Shown piece after piece: positions 8,096 through 18,100 of a stretch of DNA of 64,000 nucleotides. Position 1 is the stretch's first letter, and every line of letters begins with the position of its first letter. A model generated the notes under the pieces. The model was given only the letters and a program-made list of their open reading frames with translations. It searched no databases and was not told where the DNA came from. This DNA comes from Chloroflexota bacterium (GTDB lineage: Bacteria > Chloroflexota > Anaerolineae > Anaerolineales > Villigracilaceae). The translations under genes were made by a program, and so were the position numbers. The stretch spans positions 146,026-210,025 of the forward strand of contig QMIW01000001.1 of the NCBI GenBank assembly GCA_024434165.1, written 5' to 3'.

Positions 8096-8715
8096 GCAAT
8101 GACGCCTTCTTCTACCCTCAGAAAATGGGGAAGATCATCTTCCTGGGCATGGAGGAGGTCATCGGTCAAAGCGGGGTGAACGCCGTCCTCCGCCTTGCCG
8201 GGCGCGAAGATTTGATCCACAACCATCCGCGTTCGAGTGCCGAACGCACGTTTTCCTTCGAGACGGTGAGCGCGCTTCAACGGTCGTTGGAGCAGGTCTA
8301 CGGTCCACGCGGCGGACGCGGGCTGGCGCTGCGGACGGGACGTTCCTGCTTCAAGTACGGGCTCAAGGAATACGGGTCCATCATGGGCATCACGGAAACG
8401 GCGTTCCGCCTCCTGCCGCTTTCCACCAAACTGCATACCGGCGCGAAGACCTTTGCCGACCTGTTCAACAAACATACCGACCAGCGGGTGCGGCTGGAAG
8501 AGACCGAGACCCAGATTCTCTGGCACATCGAGCGCTGCCCGCTGTGCTGGGAGCGGCGGGAGACGGAGCCGGTCTGTCACCTGGCGGTGGGGCTGCTGCA
8601 GGAAGCCCTGTACTGGCTGAGCGGCGGCAAGGTTTTTAACGTGGAGGAGACCGCCTGCATCGCCAAAGGCGACCCGGCTTGTACGATTACGATAGATAAA
8701 ATCCCGCTTTCGTGA
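8092..8715 (+). CDS. V4R (4-vinyl reductase) domain protein (207 aa)
   Basis: The C-terminal half shows V4R features: GMEEVIGQSG near the N-terminus, then LRTGRSCFKYGLKEYG, and a cysteine cluster (CPLCW, VCHLAVG, ACIAKGDPACTITI) where zinc or a hydrophobic ligand would bind. V4R domains bind small hydrophobic molecules in regulators such as XylR-like proteins and in bacteriochlorophyll synthesis (BchJ). In this locus, with lipid-related genes downstream, it is most simply a small-molecule sensor. It overlaps the hydrolase in an ATGA junction. Confidence 0.75.
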   Translation: MSNDAFFYPQKMGKIIFLGMEEVIGQSGVNAVLRLAGREDLIHNHPRSSAERTFSFETVSALQRSLEQVYGPRGGRGLALRTGRSCFKYGLKEYGSIMGITETAFRLLPLSTKLHTGAKTFADLFNKHTDQRVRLEETETQILWHIERCPLCWERRETEPVCHLAVGLLQEALYWLSGGKVFNVEETACIAKGDPACTITIDKIPLS

Positions 8716-8772
8716 GCGGAAACCCGGGGGAAAGCGGGGGAAATTCGCCTGATTAACAATTTTGTTTTGCCC

Positions 8773-8807
8773 GATAACGTGTGTTATCCCCTTCTTTGAT
8801 TTATAAT
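8773..8807 (+). promoter_or_regulatory. operator-like dyad and leaderless promoter
   Basis: GATAAC at 8773-8778 and GTTATC at 8783-8788 form a perfect dyad with a 4-base spacer, overlapping the place of the -35. A -10 TATAAT at 8802-8807 is only seven bases before the ATG at 8815, so the mRNA would start at or next to the start codon. Confidence 0.6.
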
Positions 8808-8814
8808 CCTGAAC

Positions 8815-10092
8815 ATGCACAAGATCATCCTGCACGCGCCCAACCCGGTGATGCCATTCTGCGAACCGGCGCGTGATTTGCGGATTCAGAATTCGCCGCT
8901 CTGGCTGCACCAGCGCAACCTCCTCGCGCCCTATGTGACCAGCGAACGGGAGCTGAAGCAGGGGGAACGCATGCAGCCCGTACGCGAGCCAAGCATCGTC
9001 TACCGCGACAACCTTTTTTTCGACGAAGATTACATCACCGCCTTCATGGAAGAGGCGTTGAAGCGCAAACGCCCGGTGCGGGCCGCCTTCCGCGCCGACG
9101 ACCCCGCCTTCCGCGAGCACGCCCTGCCGCTTTCCATCTCCTACACTCCGGCGGGAAGTTTATATCTTGCCGATTTGTGGTACTACCCCAACGGTCCGGT
9201 GGCGGGGGCGGAGCCGCTCGTGATTGATTTGCAGGCGCGCGAGATCGGCTACTACCACGTACCGACCTACATGGCAGACCAGAGCGGCGACCTCGTCTTC
9301 CAGGTTCCGCTGCGGGCGTTGATCGCCATTGATTCGTGGGTGCACGTATTCATTGCGGACATGGTCTTCGGTCAGTTCGCGCGCGGCGCGCGCTTCGAGA
9401 AGCGCCTTAAGGAAGATCTGGGCTTCAAACTGAAGATCGTCGGCAAAGCCATCTACGAGGGACGCCAGATCTTGGAGTGTTCCGAACTGGTGAAGGTCGG
9501 CAAAGGCTGCGTCATTGACCCCAGCGCCGTCATCCACGGACCGACCATCATCGGCGATAACGTCACCATCAATGCCGGGGCGGTCATCGAAAACTGCGTC
9601 ATCGGCAGCAACGTCAACATCTCGCAGGACGTGCAGTTGATGCTCTCGGTCATCGGCGACGGCGCCTTCCTGCCGTTCCGCTCCGCCCTGTTCATGACCA
9701 CCCTGATGGAGAACTCGATGGTGGCGCAGAACACCTGCCTGCAAATGTGCGTCATCGGCAGGAATACGTTCATTGGCGCAGGCTCCACCTTCACCGATTA
9801 CAACCTCATCCCGATTCCCATGCGCGCCCGCGATGGAAACGGAAACCTGAGCCTCTCCAACCGTCCGGTGCTGGGCGGATGCGTGGGACATAACTGCCGC
9901 ATCGGCTCCGGGATGATCATCTACCCGGCGCGCACCATTGAATCCGATGTGGTGCTGGCGGCTTCGGCGGAGCGGCGCGTGATTGACAGGGACGTCACCT
10001 TCGCCCAGAGCGACCATCACAAATGGAAGCTCGCCCACATGCACCAGACTCCGTACCACCGAAACCTGAAAGCAGAGGTCGAGTCCTGGTAA
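8815..10092 (+). CDS. left-handed beta-helix (hexapeptide) protein (425 aa)
   Basis: Residues about 235-400 are hexapeptide repeats (VIDPSAVIHGPTIIGDNVTI, then AGAVIENCVIGSNV) that fold as a left-handed beta-helix, the scaffold of acyl- and acetyltransferases and of GlmU-like enzymes. The first 220 residues are not recognised; a degenerate nucleotidyltransferase is one possibility. There is no signal peptide. The gene is followed directly (TAA then ATG) by an acyl-ACP-reductase homologue, so an acyl transfer role in lipid or fatty-aldehyde metabolism is an inference from context. Confidence 0.7.
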   Translation: MHKIILHAPNPVMPFCEPARDLRIQNSPLWLHQRNLLAPYVTSERELKQGERMQPVREPSIVYRDNLFFDEDYITAFMEEALKRKRPVRAAFRADDPAFREHALPLSISYTPAGSLYLADLWYYPNGPVAGAEPLVIDLQAREIGYYHVPTYMADQSGDLVFQVPLRALIAIDSWVHVFIADMVFGQFARGARFEKRLKEDLGFKLKIVGKAIYEGRQILECSELVKVGKGCVIDPSAVIHGPTIIGDNVTINAGAVIENCVIGSNVNISQDVQLMLSVIGDGAFLPFRSALFMTTLMENSMVAQNTCLQMCVIGRNTFIGAGSTFTDYNLIPIPMRARDGNGNLSLSNRPVLGGCVGHNCRIGSGMIIYPARTIESDVVLAASAERRVIDRDVTFAQSDHHKWKLAHMHQTPYHRNLKAEVESW

Positions 10093-11199
10093 ATGGCAGC
10101 CGAGCATAACATGGATACGTTTGCGTTCATCATCCACCCCATTGACCCCAAACGCGACGTGAGCAGAAAATTTCCACTCCTTGGGAAAGTGCTGACAGAG
10201 AGACAGATTGATTTCTTCTCCACCTTCTTTCCTCCTGTGTACATTTCGGAGATCGAAGGCATCACCTCCCAGGCGACCGGCAAAACCATCAAAGGCTGGT
10301 TCATTGCCTGTCCCTACACCCCGCGCCGCATGATGCAGTTGCCTGAGCGTACGGTCTATCGTAAAATTATCCAGACGGGCCGCATGGCGGAGAGATTGGG
10401 CGCCGATATTCTCGGACTTGGCGCATTCACATCGGTGATCGGCGATGCCGGTGTGACGATTGCCAAAGCGCTGGATGTCCCCGTCACCACCGGCGATTCG
10501 TACACGGTGATGGTCGCGGTGCAAGCCATCCGCGAGGCGGCGAATGCGATGGGCATTCGCATGGCGGATGCAACGGTTGCCGTCGTGGGTGCCACAGGTT
10601 CCATTGGGCGCGTCTGCGCTGAACTGATGGCGGGTGAAGCCGCCCGGACGCTGCTCATCGCCCGGGACGAGAAAAAACTGGAAGGCTTGCGAGACAGGCT
10701 TCAGGTCCATGCCAGAGGCGAACTGTGTGTGAGTACAAAATTGGACGTTCTCAAGGACGCCCAGTTGATCCTGACGGTCACCAGCGCCATCCATGACATC
10801 ATCCGCCCGGAGCACCTTCAACCGGGCAGTGTCGTGTGCGATGTAGCCCGCCCCCGCGATGTTTCTGCAATGGTGGCGGCGATGAGAGATGATATATTAG
10901 TGATTGACGGCGGCATGGTGGATGTGCCAGGCCCCGTGAATTTCCATTTTAATTTCGGCTTTCCGGAGGGCAAAGCCTACGCCTGCATGGCAGAGACGAT
11001 TGCCCTCGCCCTGGAAGGACGATTTGAGGATTACACCGTTGGAAAGGATATTACGCTCGAACGGGTGCGGGAAATCACCGCGATTGCGGAGCGTCACGGC
11101 TTTCGCTTGAGCGGGTTCCGTTCGTTCGAGCGCGAGATTACGGATGAACAGATCGAAGCCGTTCGAAAGAACGCCCGCAAGGGAACACGACGCGCGTAG
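10093..11199 (+). CDS. homologue of long-chain acyl-ACP reductase AAR (368 aa)
   Basis: The protein follows cyanobacterial AAR, which reduces acyl-ACP to fatty aldehyde with NADPH, along its length: SQATGKTIKGWFI, LGAFTSVI, TTGDSYT, the nucleotide-binding ATVAVVGATGSIG, and ACMAETIALALEG, whose Cys298 is in the place of the catalytic thioester cysteine of AAR. The ATG directly abuts the stop of the beta-helix gene; a second ATG at 10111 is possible. No aldehyde-deformylating oxygenase is in the window, so the aldehyde would have another fate. Family recognition is from memory of the motifs, not a search. Confidence 0.75.
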   Translation: MAAEHNMDTFAFIIHPIDPKRDVSRKFPLLGKVLTERQIDFFSTFFPPVYISEIEGITSQATGKTIKGWFIACPYTPRRMMQLPERTVYRKIIQTGRMAERLGADILGLGAFTSVIGDAGVTIAKALDVPVTTGDSYTVMVAVQAIREAANAMGIRMADATVAVVGATGSIGRVCAELMAGEAARTLLIARDEKKLEGLRDRLQVHARGELCVSTKLDVLKDAQLILTVTSAIHDIIRPEHLQPGSVVCDVARPRDVSAMVAAMRDDILVIDGGMVDVPGPVNFHFNFGFPEGKAYACMAETIALALEGRFEDYTVGKDITLERVREITAIAERHGFRLSGFRSFEREITDEQIEAVRKNARKGTRRA

Positions 11200-11208
11200 G
11201 AGGCTTAC

Positions 11209-12111
11209 ATGGCTAATGCTCGCCTTTTGGTAGTGGAAGACGATTTGGATATCGCCAACATGCTCAAGATCTATTTCTCGGGCTTGCAGTACGATGTGGA
11301 TGTGGCGAACCGCGGACGCGACGCCCTGGAAAAGACCCGCCAGGTCCTGCCGCATTTGATCGTGCTGGATATCATGCTTCCCGATATTGACGGTTACGAA
11401 GTATGCCGGACCCTGCGCACAAACACGCGCACCAGCCACATTCCGGTCATCTTTCTGACCCAGAAAGACGAACGCAGCGACAAACTGCAGGGGCTCGAAC
11501 TGGGCGCGGACGATTACATCACCAAGCCCTTCGACATCGAGGAGTTGAAACTGCGCGTGCAGGGCGCCATCCGCCGCTCGGAACGCGAGAGCCTCACCGA
11601 CCCGCGCTCCGGGCTTCCGGCGGGACGTTTGATCGAGGAGCAGCTGCGCCGCATCATCCGCGAAAAGGACTGGGCGCTGTTGGACGTGCGCGTCAACAAT
11701 TTCGAGCCGTTCAAGGATGTGTACGGATTCGTGGCGGGCGACGACGTCCTGCGCTTTGCGGCGATGCTGATCGGCGAAGTGGTGGACGAACTCGGTACGC
11801 CGAGCGATTTCATCGGTCATGCCGGGGGCGATAACTTCATCATCATCACCACGAACGAAGCCGCGCCGCAGATCCGCCAGAAGATCAAACAACGCTTTGC
11901 AGAGGAAGTGCAGACCCATTACAACTTCATTGACCGCCAGCAGGGGTTCATTCAGGCGCCCAAAGCCGAAGGCGGCGTGGAAAAAGTGGGATTCATGACC
12001 CTCTCGGCGGGGCTTGTCTCGCCGAATCTGCACACATTCGCGGATATTCGTGAAATTACCGAACTGGCGGCGGAGGCTCGCAGGCAGGATTCAGCGGCGC
12101 CCGCCGCATAA
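11209..12111 (+). CDS. response regulator with degenerate GGDEF domain (300 aa)
   Basis: An N-terminal receiver (residues 1-120) has the acidic pair VEDD, the phospho-acceptor Asp54 in VLDIMLPD and Lys in YITKPFD. The C-terminal half is GGDEF-like, but its active-site loop is AGGDNF (about 205-210) in place of GGDEF, so cyclic-di-GMP synthesis is unlikely; a binding or scaffolding role fits better. AGGAGG lies just before the ATG. It ends 19 bases before the giant histidine kinase, its likely partner. Confidence 0.85.
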   Translation: MANARLLVVEDDLDIANMLKIYFSGLQYDVDVANRGRDALEKTRQVLPHLIVLDIMLPDIDGYEVCRTLRTNTRTSHIPVIFLTQKDERSDKLQGLELGADDYITKPFDIEELKLRVQGAIRRSERESLTDPRSGLPAGRLIEEQLRRIIREKDWALLDVRVNNFEPFKDVYGFVAGDDVLRFAAMLIGEVVDELGTPSDFIGHAGGDNFIIITTNEAAPQIRQKIKQRFAEEVQTHYNFIDRQQGFIQAPKAEGGVEKVGFMTLSAGLVSPNLHTFADIREITELAAEARRQDSAAPAA

Positions 12112-12130
12112 GGTTGCAGGTGAGTTTCCG

Positions 12131-15100
12131 ATGTTTCCCGGGTTGGGCATTAGCCTGTTCGTCGCTGGGCTGGTCATTGTTGGATTAGCCTGGCTGACTC
12201 TGCGCATGCTGCCGAGGTCGCAGCGGGCGGCACAGGCGAACGAAATCCACCCGGTTTTCCCCGAAGCGACAAAATCGAACGAAGCGGTCATTCTGCTCCA
12301 GCCCGGCGGACGGGTGGAGTATATGAGCGCGCAAGCCAGGTCTTATTTCGGCTTGCGTGAAAACGAGCCGTACGATATCGAACGGCTCGCGCGTTACGTC
12401 CGCCCCTCAGACGACTTTCTGGATATATGCGCGCTCCCCGGCTCCAAGCGGGTTTCCATCGGCGGCAGGCTGGTGGAACTTGCCTCCTTTGAAGTGCCGG
12501 GCGCGTACCCGATGATGCTGGTCTCCCTGCGCAGCCGGGAGGGCGCGCTTGGGCTGGAAGAGGACGCCGGCGCAGGAAGCGAGATTCTGCGGCTTGCAAC
12601 CGAGTTCAGCCAGGGCATCGCCACCAGCCTCGACCTGCACACCACCGTGCGCTCCATCCTGGACCACGTCAGCCGCCTCGTGCCTTCGGACGTTCTGGAG
12701 CTCAAATTGTGGAGCGAGGAACGCCGCGCGCTGGTGCCTTATCGCTTCCAGCAAAGCGGAAGCGGACGGGTGGTCACGGCTTCGCTTTCGCAGTTTGGCA
12801 GCCTCACCCAGCGGCTGGCGGAACGCCGCGAACCCTTCATGCTGGGCAATGTGCGCGCCGAGTACGCCTCGAACGGCGAAATGCTTGCCATCCAATCCTA
12901 TCTCGGCATCCCGCTGGTGGCGGGCGGCGAACTGGTGGGCACGCTCGAAGCGGGCCAGATGAACAGCGGCGCATTTGGGGCGCACGATCTCAACCTGCTG
13001 GTGTTGATCTCCGGGCAGGCGGCGGTCGCCATCCGCAATGCAAAACTGTATGAAGAGGAACAGAAACGCCGCGCCGAGTTGGCGGGTCTGGCAAACTTGA
13101 ACCAGGCGCTGAGTTCCGTGCGCGATGTGCAGGATGTGTTCACGCGCCTGGTCGAAAGCGCCGCGCCGCTCTTTCAGGCGGAGATCATCGGCTTCATGCT
13201 TTTCGATGAAGACCGCCGCATCCTTGAAGGAAAAGTCCCGTTCCGCGGACTGCCCCCCCATGTAGTCGAAATCTACCGCGCCTCCATCCTGCCGGAAAGC
13301 CCCGCCGAAAGAGTGCTTGCCAGCCAGCAAGCCATCATCACCATGAACGCCATGCAGGATGAACAATGGCGCGCGCTCGGTCTGGCGGATGTGGCAACCG
13401 CGGCAAGCCTGCGCGATAATGCGCTCATCCCGCTTCTTTCTTCGGGACGGATGCTCGGCTATTTTCAAGTGGGTCATCACCACCGGGGTGTGATCTCCTT
13501 TACCACCGAAGAAGTGCGCCTGATGAACATCGTGGCGAACCAGGCAGCGGCGATCATCGAAAATGTTTTGCTCGTCCAGCAGGCGCGTGCCCGCGCCCTG
13601 CGCGCCGACGCCCTGCGCCGCATCGCCAGCCTTACCTCCTCATCCGCCGCGCTGGCAGAGATTCTCAAATACTCCGTGCAGGAACTTGCGCGTCTCTTCC
13701 AGGCGGATGCAGCGGCGATCTTCCTGCTGGATGAAACGCGCGGCGTCCTGCGCCTGAACCGTGAATCCACCTACGGAGTCTCTGAGGAGGTCAGCCGGGA
13801 GTTTCTCCAAATCCATGTGGAGGATGACAATTACCGCTTTACCGTTTCAGGCAGCCGGAAGCCTTTCCTCTCAGGGAGGCTCAGCATGGATCGGAGGGTT
13901 TTGCCCGCCTATCGGGCGTTGACCAATGCCCTGGCGGTCGAATCAGCCGTCGTCGTCCCGCTTGTGGCGCGTGAACGCGGTCTCGGTGAATTGATGCTCG
14001 GAAGCCGCCGCATTGACCACTTCAATGCCTACGATCTTCAAATCGCCTCCACTGCGGCAGGGCAGATCGCAACGGCGATTGAATCTGCCGGCTTGCTCGC
14101 CCAAACGGATGACTCATTGCGCCGCCGCGTGGAACAGCTCTCCGCGGTTGCCCGCGCCGCCAGGGAATTTGGCGCTTCGCTGGATGTCCGGCAGTTATTG
14201 CAAACGCTTCACGACGAAGCGGTGCGGCTCTCCGGCGCGAACTGCGCCTCGGCGCTTCTGCTGGAGACGGGCGGCGCCCCCGAAGACATGCGCCCGCAGA
14301 TGATCGTGGGCTGCCCGCGCCAGCCGGAACTCACCTCGGTGGAACGCACCGCCTTGAAACTGGGCGAGCCGCTTACCGTCTCGGACTATATCCACGACGG
14401 GGTTCTCCCGCCGCACGAAGGTTCGCGCTCGGGCTTGATCGTCCCAATCTCCCATCAGGCGCGCGCCATCGGCGTAATCTCTCTGCACTCCAACTATTCC
14501 AATCATTTCTCCGCCGAAACCCGCGAACTCGCGCAAATGCTGGCTGCGCAGGCGGGCATTGCCATTCAAAATACCCAGCGGTACCAAGCCGAGAAACAGC
14601 GCAGCGAATTGATGCGCCGCCGCTCCGAGACGCTCATGCGCCTCACCGATGTCACCTACTCGATGGGGCACGACCAGCCGCTCGACCAGGCGCTGCAGAT
14701 CATCGCGCGCGGCATCCGCGATGCGACCCCCTTCCGCGTGGTGCTCGTGAGCATCGTCGAGGTTGAAACCGGGTTGTTGAAGCGCATCAGCGCGGTGGGC
14801 GTTCCGCACGAGATGCTGAACGACCTGTTTTCCCGTAAACAGCCGTTGAACAGCGTCCGGCAATTGATGCGCCCGGAATTCAAAATCAGCCGCTCTTATT
14901 TCATCCCCGCCGACCAGACCCCCATCATCCCGCCGGACCTGCACAGCGTCACGCTGGATCTATCCGCGCCTGCGGTGAAGACCGCCAACATGTGGGACCC
15001 GAACGACTTCCTGATCATCCCGCTGGAGAACGCCGAGGGACAGATCGTCGGTCTCATCAGCCTGGATGACCCCTCGAACGGTCTGCGTCCCGATGTGGCA

Positions 15101-18100
15101 ACGATTGAATCGGCGGAGATCTTCGCCTCCCAAGCCGCCCTGTTGATCGGCAACACCCTGCGCCAGAGCGAATTGCGCTCGCGTATTGACTCGCTTTCCG
15201 CCGCGCTGGAGCGCCAGCAAAAACTGCTGGATATGACCCAGAACGACCTGCCGGTGCTGCTCCGCAAAGACCTCGAACAGACCATCGCCCTGCACAACCT
15301 CGACCGCCGCGCCCAGCGCGTGCGCGCGGGGCTGGCGATCACCGAATCCGTCAGCCGCCAGCTGGATGCCTCCTCGGCGCTTCAGGCGCTTGGACGAGAG
15401 ACGCTCACCCAACTCGGCATGTCGGTGGCGCTTGTCGCCGAGAACACGCCCGATGGACCGCACCTCCAGCATGTGATGGGCAGCCTGCCGCGCGCCACGA
15501 ACGTGGAAGCGCTGTTCGGGCAGCGCAACCCCCTGCGCGCCTGTTTGCAGACCGGCGTACCGATCCTCATCCCAAACCTCGATGAAAACGACGAATGGCG
15601 CGACGCCACCCTGCTCACATCCCTGCGGGCGAAGGGCGTCATCTGTCTGCCCATCCTCGTGGAAAACAAACCCGTCGCCGCCATGCTCGCCGCCAGCCCG
15701 GAGCCGATGCCTTCCTTCACCGAGGAAGATATCCAGGTCTACACCCAGATCTCCCAGCAGACATCGCTCATCCTGCAAAACATCTCGCTCCTGAACCAGA
15801 CCCGCCGCCGCCTGGACGAGGTGAACCTCCTGCTCGATTTCAGCCGCCAACTCTCCGGCATGGACGGCGACGCGATTGTCAAATCCCTGCTGGATAGCGC
15901 GCGGCGCGTCATCCAGCATGCCCATGCCGGCGTGGTCCTGCTCTGGAACCCGAAGACCGAAATGCTTTCGCCGCGCGCCGTCTCCGGCTATGCCGATAAC
16001 GAAAGCATGCTGCGCATCAACTACCGCGCCGGAGAAGCCCTGCCCGGCACCGCCTTCCTCAACCGCAAGGCGCGCCGCGTGGACGAGATCAATTTTGCGC
16101 GCGATTACAACCTGAGCGCCGAAAACCTCTCGCTGTACCGCCAGGCAACCGGCGGGCGTGTGCCGGTCTCCTGCCTGCTTGTGCCGATTCTCGCGCCCGA
16201 CCAGACCCTCGGCTTGCTGGTGCTGGATAACTTCAACACCACCGGCGCCTTCCGCCCGGAGGATGAAACCCTGTTGATCTCGCTCGCCCAGCAGGTTGCC
16301 CTCTCGCTGGATAACCTGCGCCTCGTGCAGGCGACCCAGGAACGCGCCGGGCAGCTGCAAGCCCTCAACGACGCCTCGGTTTCCCTGACCTCGAGCCTGA
16401 GCAGCGACCAGTTGATCAATTCCCTGCTCGACCAGCTGCGGCCCATCCTGCCCTACGATACGGCCACGCTCTGGCTGCGCGAAAAGGACCGCCTGACCGT
16501 CGCCGCGACGCGCGGTTTTTCCGACGTCGAACAACGCCTCGGTCTGTCGGTTGCCGTCAGCGACAGCGCGCTTTTCAAGGAGATGGCGCAGTCGGGTCAG
16601 CCCATCCTCGTCAAGGACGTGCGCGAAGACCCGCGCTTCCCGCCGGTGGAGGCTCCGCGCCTTTCCTGGCTGGGCATTCCGTTGATTTCAAAGGGTGAAC
16701 TGGTCGGCGTGATTGCCGTGGAAAAATGGCAGGCAAACTACTACACCCGCGAACAAATTCAAGTAGGCTTGACCTTCGCCAGCCAATCCGCGGTTTCGCT
16801 GGATAACTCGCGCCTGTACGAAGACAGCGTGAAGCGCGCCACCGAATTGGACCAGCGTTCCCATCGTCTGACCGCCGTCAACCGCTTCACCTCCGCCTTG
16901 ACCCGCTCGCTGGATACCGAACAGATTTTGAGCCTCACCGCCGAGGAGTTGTACCGCGGCTTGAACGCGAAGCGCGTCTCTGTTGTGACCTTTGAGCGCG
17001 GTCAGGCATACTGGAAGATTGCCGTCCCCCGCATTCGCGCCAAACTCCCGCGCATCCTGCCGGATGCGCCCATCTTCAGCCGCTTGCGCGAGTCGCTCGG
17101 CATCTTCAACACCGACGATGTCCGCAGCGAGCCGGACCTGACATCCCTGCTCGACATGTTCGGCGAAAGCGCCACCGCGCTGCTCATCCTGCCCATCGTC
17201 AGCGGGCAGACGCTTACCGCCCTGCTGTTCGCTCAAATGACGGGCGATGCGCGTTTCGGCATCAACGAACTCGAAGTGGCGCGCACCATCACCAATCAAG
17301 CCACCATCGCCATGGAAAACGCCCGCCTGTACCAATCCTCCGTCCGCACGGCGGCGCGCTTTGCCATCCTCAACGAGACCAGCTCGCTGGTCAGCGCAAG
17401 CCTGAACCCGGAGGAGATCTACGTTTCCGTTCACAAGGCGGCGGAGCGGCTCATGCCGCTGGATTCCTTTGCCATCACCCTGCTGGATCAGGAGACGAAC
17501 GAGATCGAACCGGTCTATCTGTTCGACAAGGGCAGGCGGGTGTTCGCCCAGCGCATTCCGTTCGGGCAGGGCTTGAGCAGCGAAGTGATTCGCTCCGGCA
17601 GGAGCATCCTGGCTTCCAGTTCCGAAGAGATGAACCGCCTGGGGACGGTGCGCGCAGGCGACGGCGACGAGACGCAGTCGCTGGTGGCTGTTCCCATGAT
17701 CGTAGGCGGCAGGGCGCTGGGCATGCTCTCGGCGCAAAGTTACCAGCCCGGCGTCTACAGCGAAGAGGATATGCAAATCCTCGGCACGCTGGCAAACCAG
17801 GCCATCGTCGCCATCCAGAACGGACGCCTCTTCAAGGAGACCCAAACGCTCGCTTCCGAACTCGAAGCGCGCGTGGCGGAACGCACGGCGCAGTTGCAGC
17901 GCGAACAGCAGAACACCGAGACCCTCCTGCGCATCCTCACGGAAGTTTCCTCCAGCCTCGACCTCGACCGCACCCTGAACCGTACATTGTCATTGCTGAA
18001 CGACACCATCGGTGCGGAACAGGGTACCATCTTGCTGGTGAACCCGGAGGACAACCTCCTGCATTACCGCGCCGGGTACGGCTATCTTTCGGACCGGTCT

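Noticed and set aside
9160..10821. A 553-codon open frame on the minus strand
   Set aside because: It is antisense to the beta-helix and acyl-ACP-reductase genes, both of which have clear family motifs; the minus-strand text is low-complexity His/Arg/Asp-rich as expected of a shadow frame.
12014..12130. An upstream extension of the giant kinase
   Set aside because: It overlaps the preceding regulator gene out of frame and reads as basic, unstructured text; ATG 12131 has a ribosome site and begins a membrane helix.
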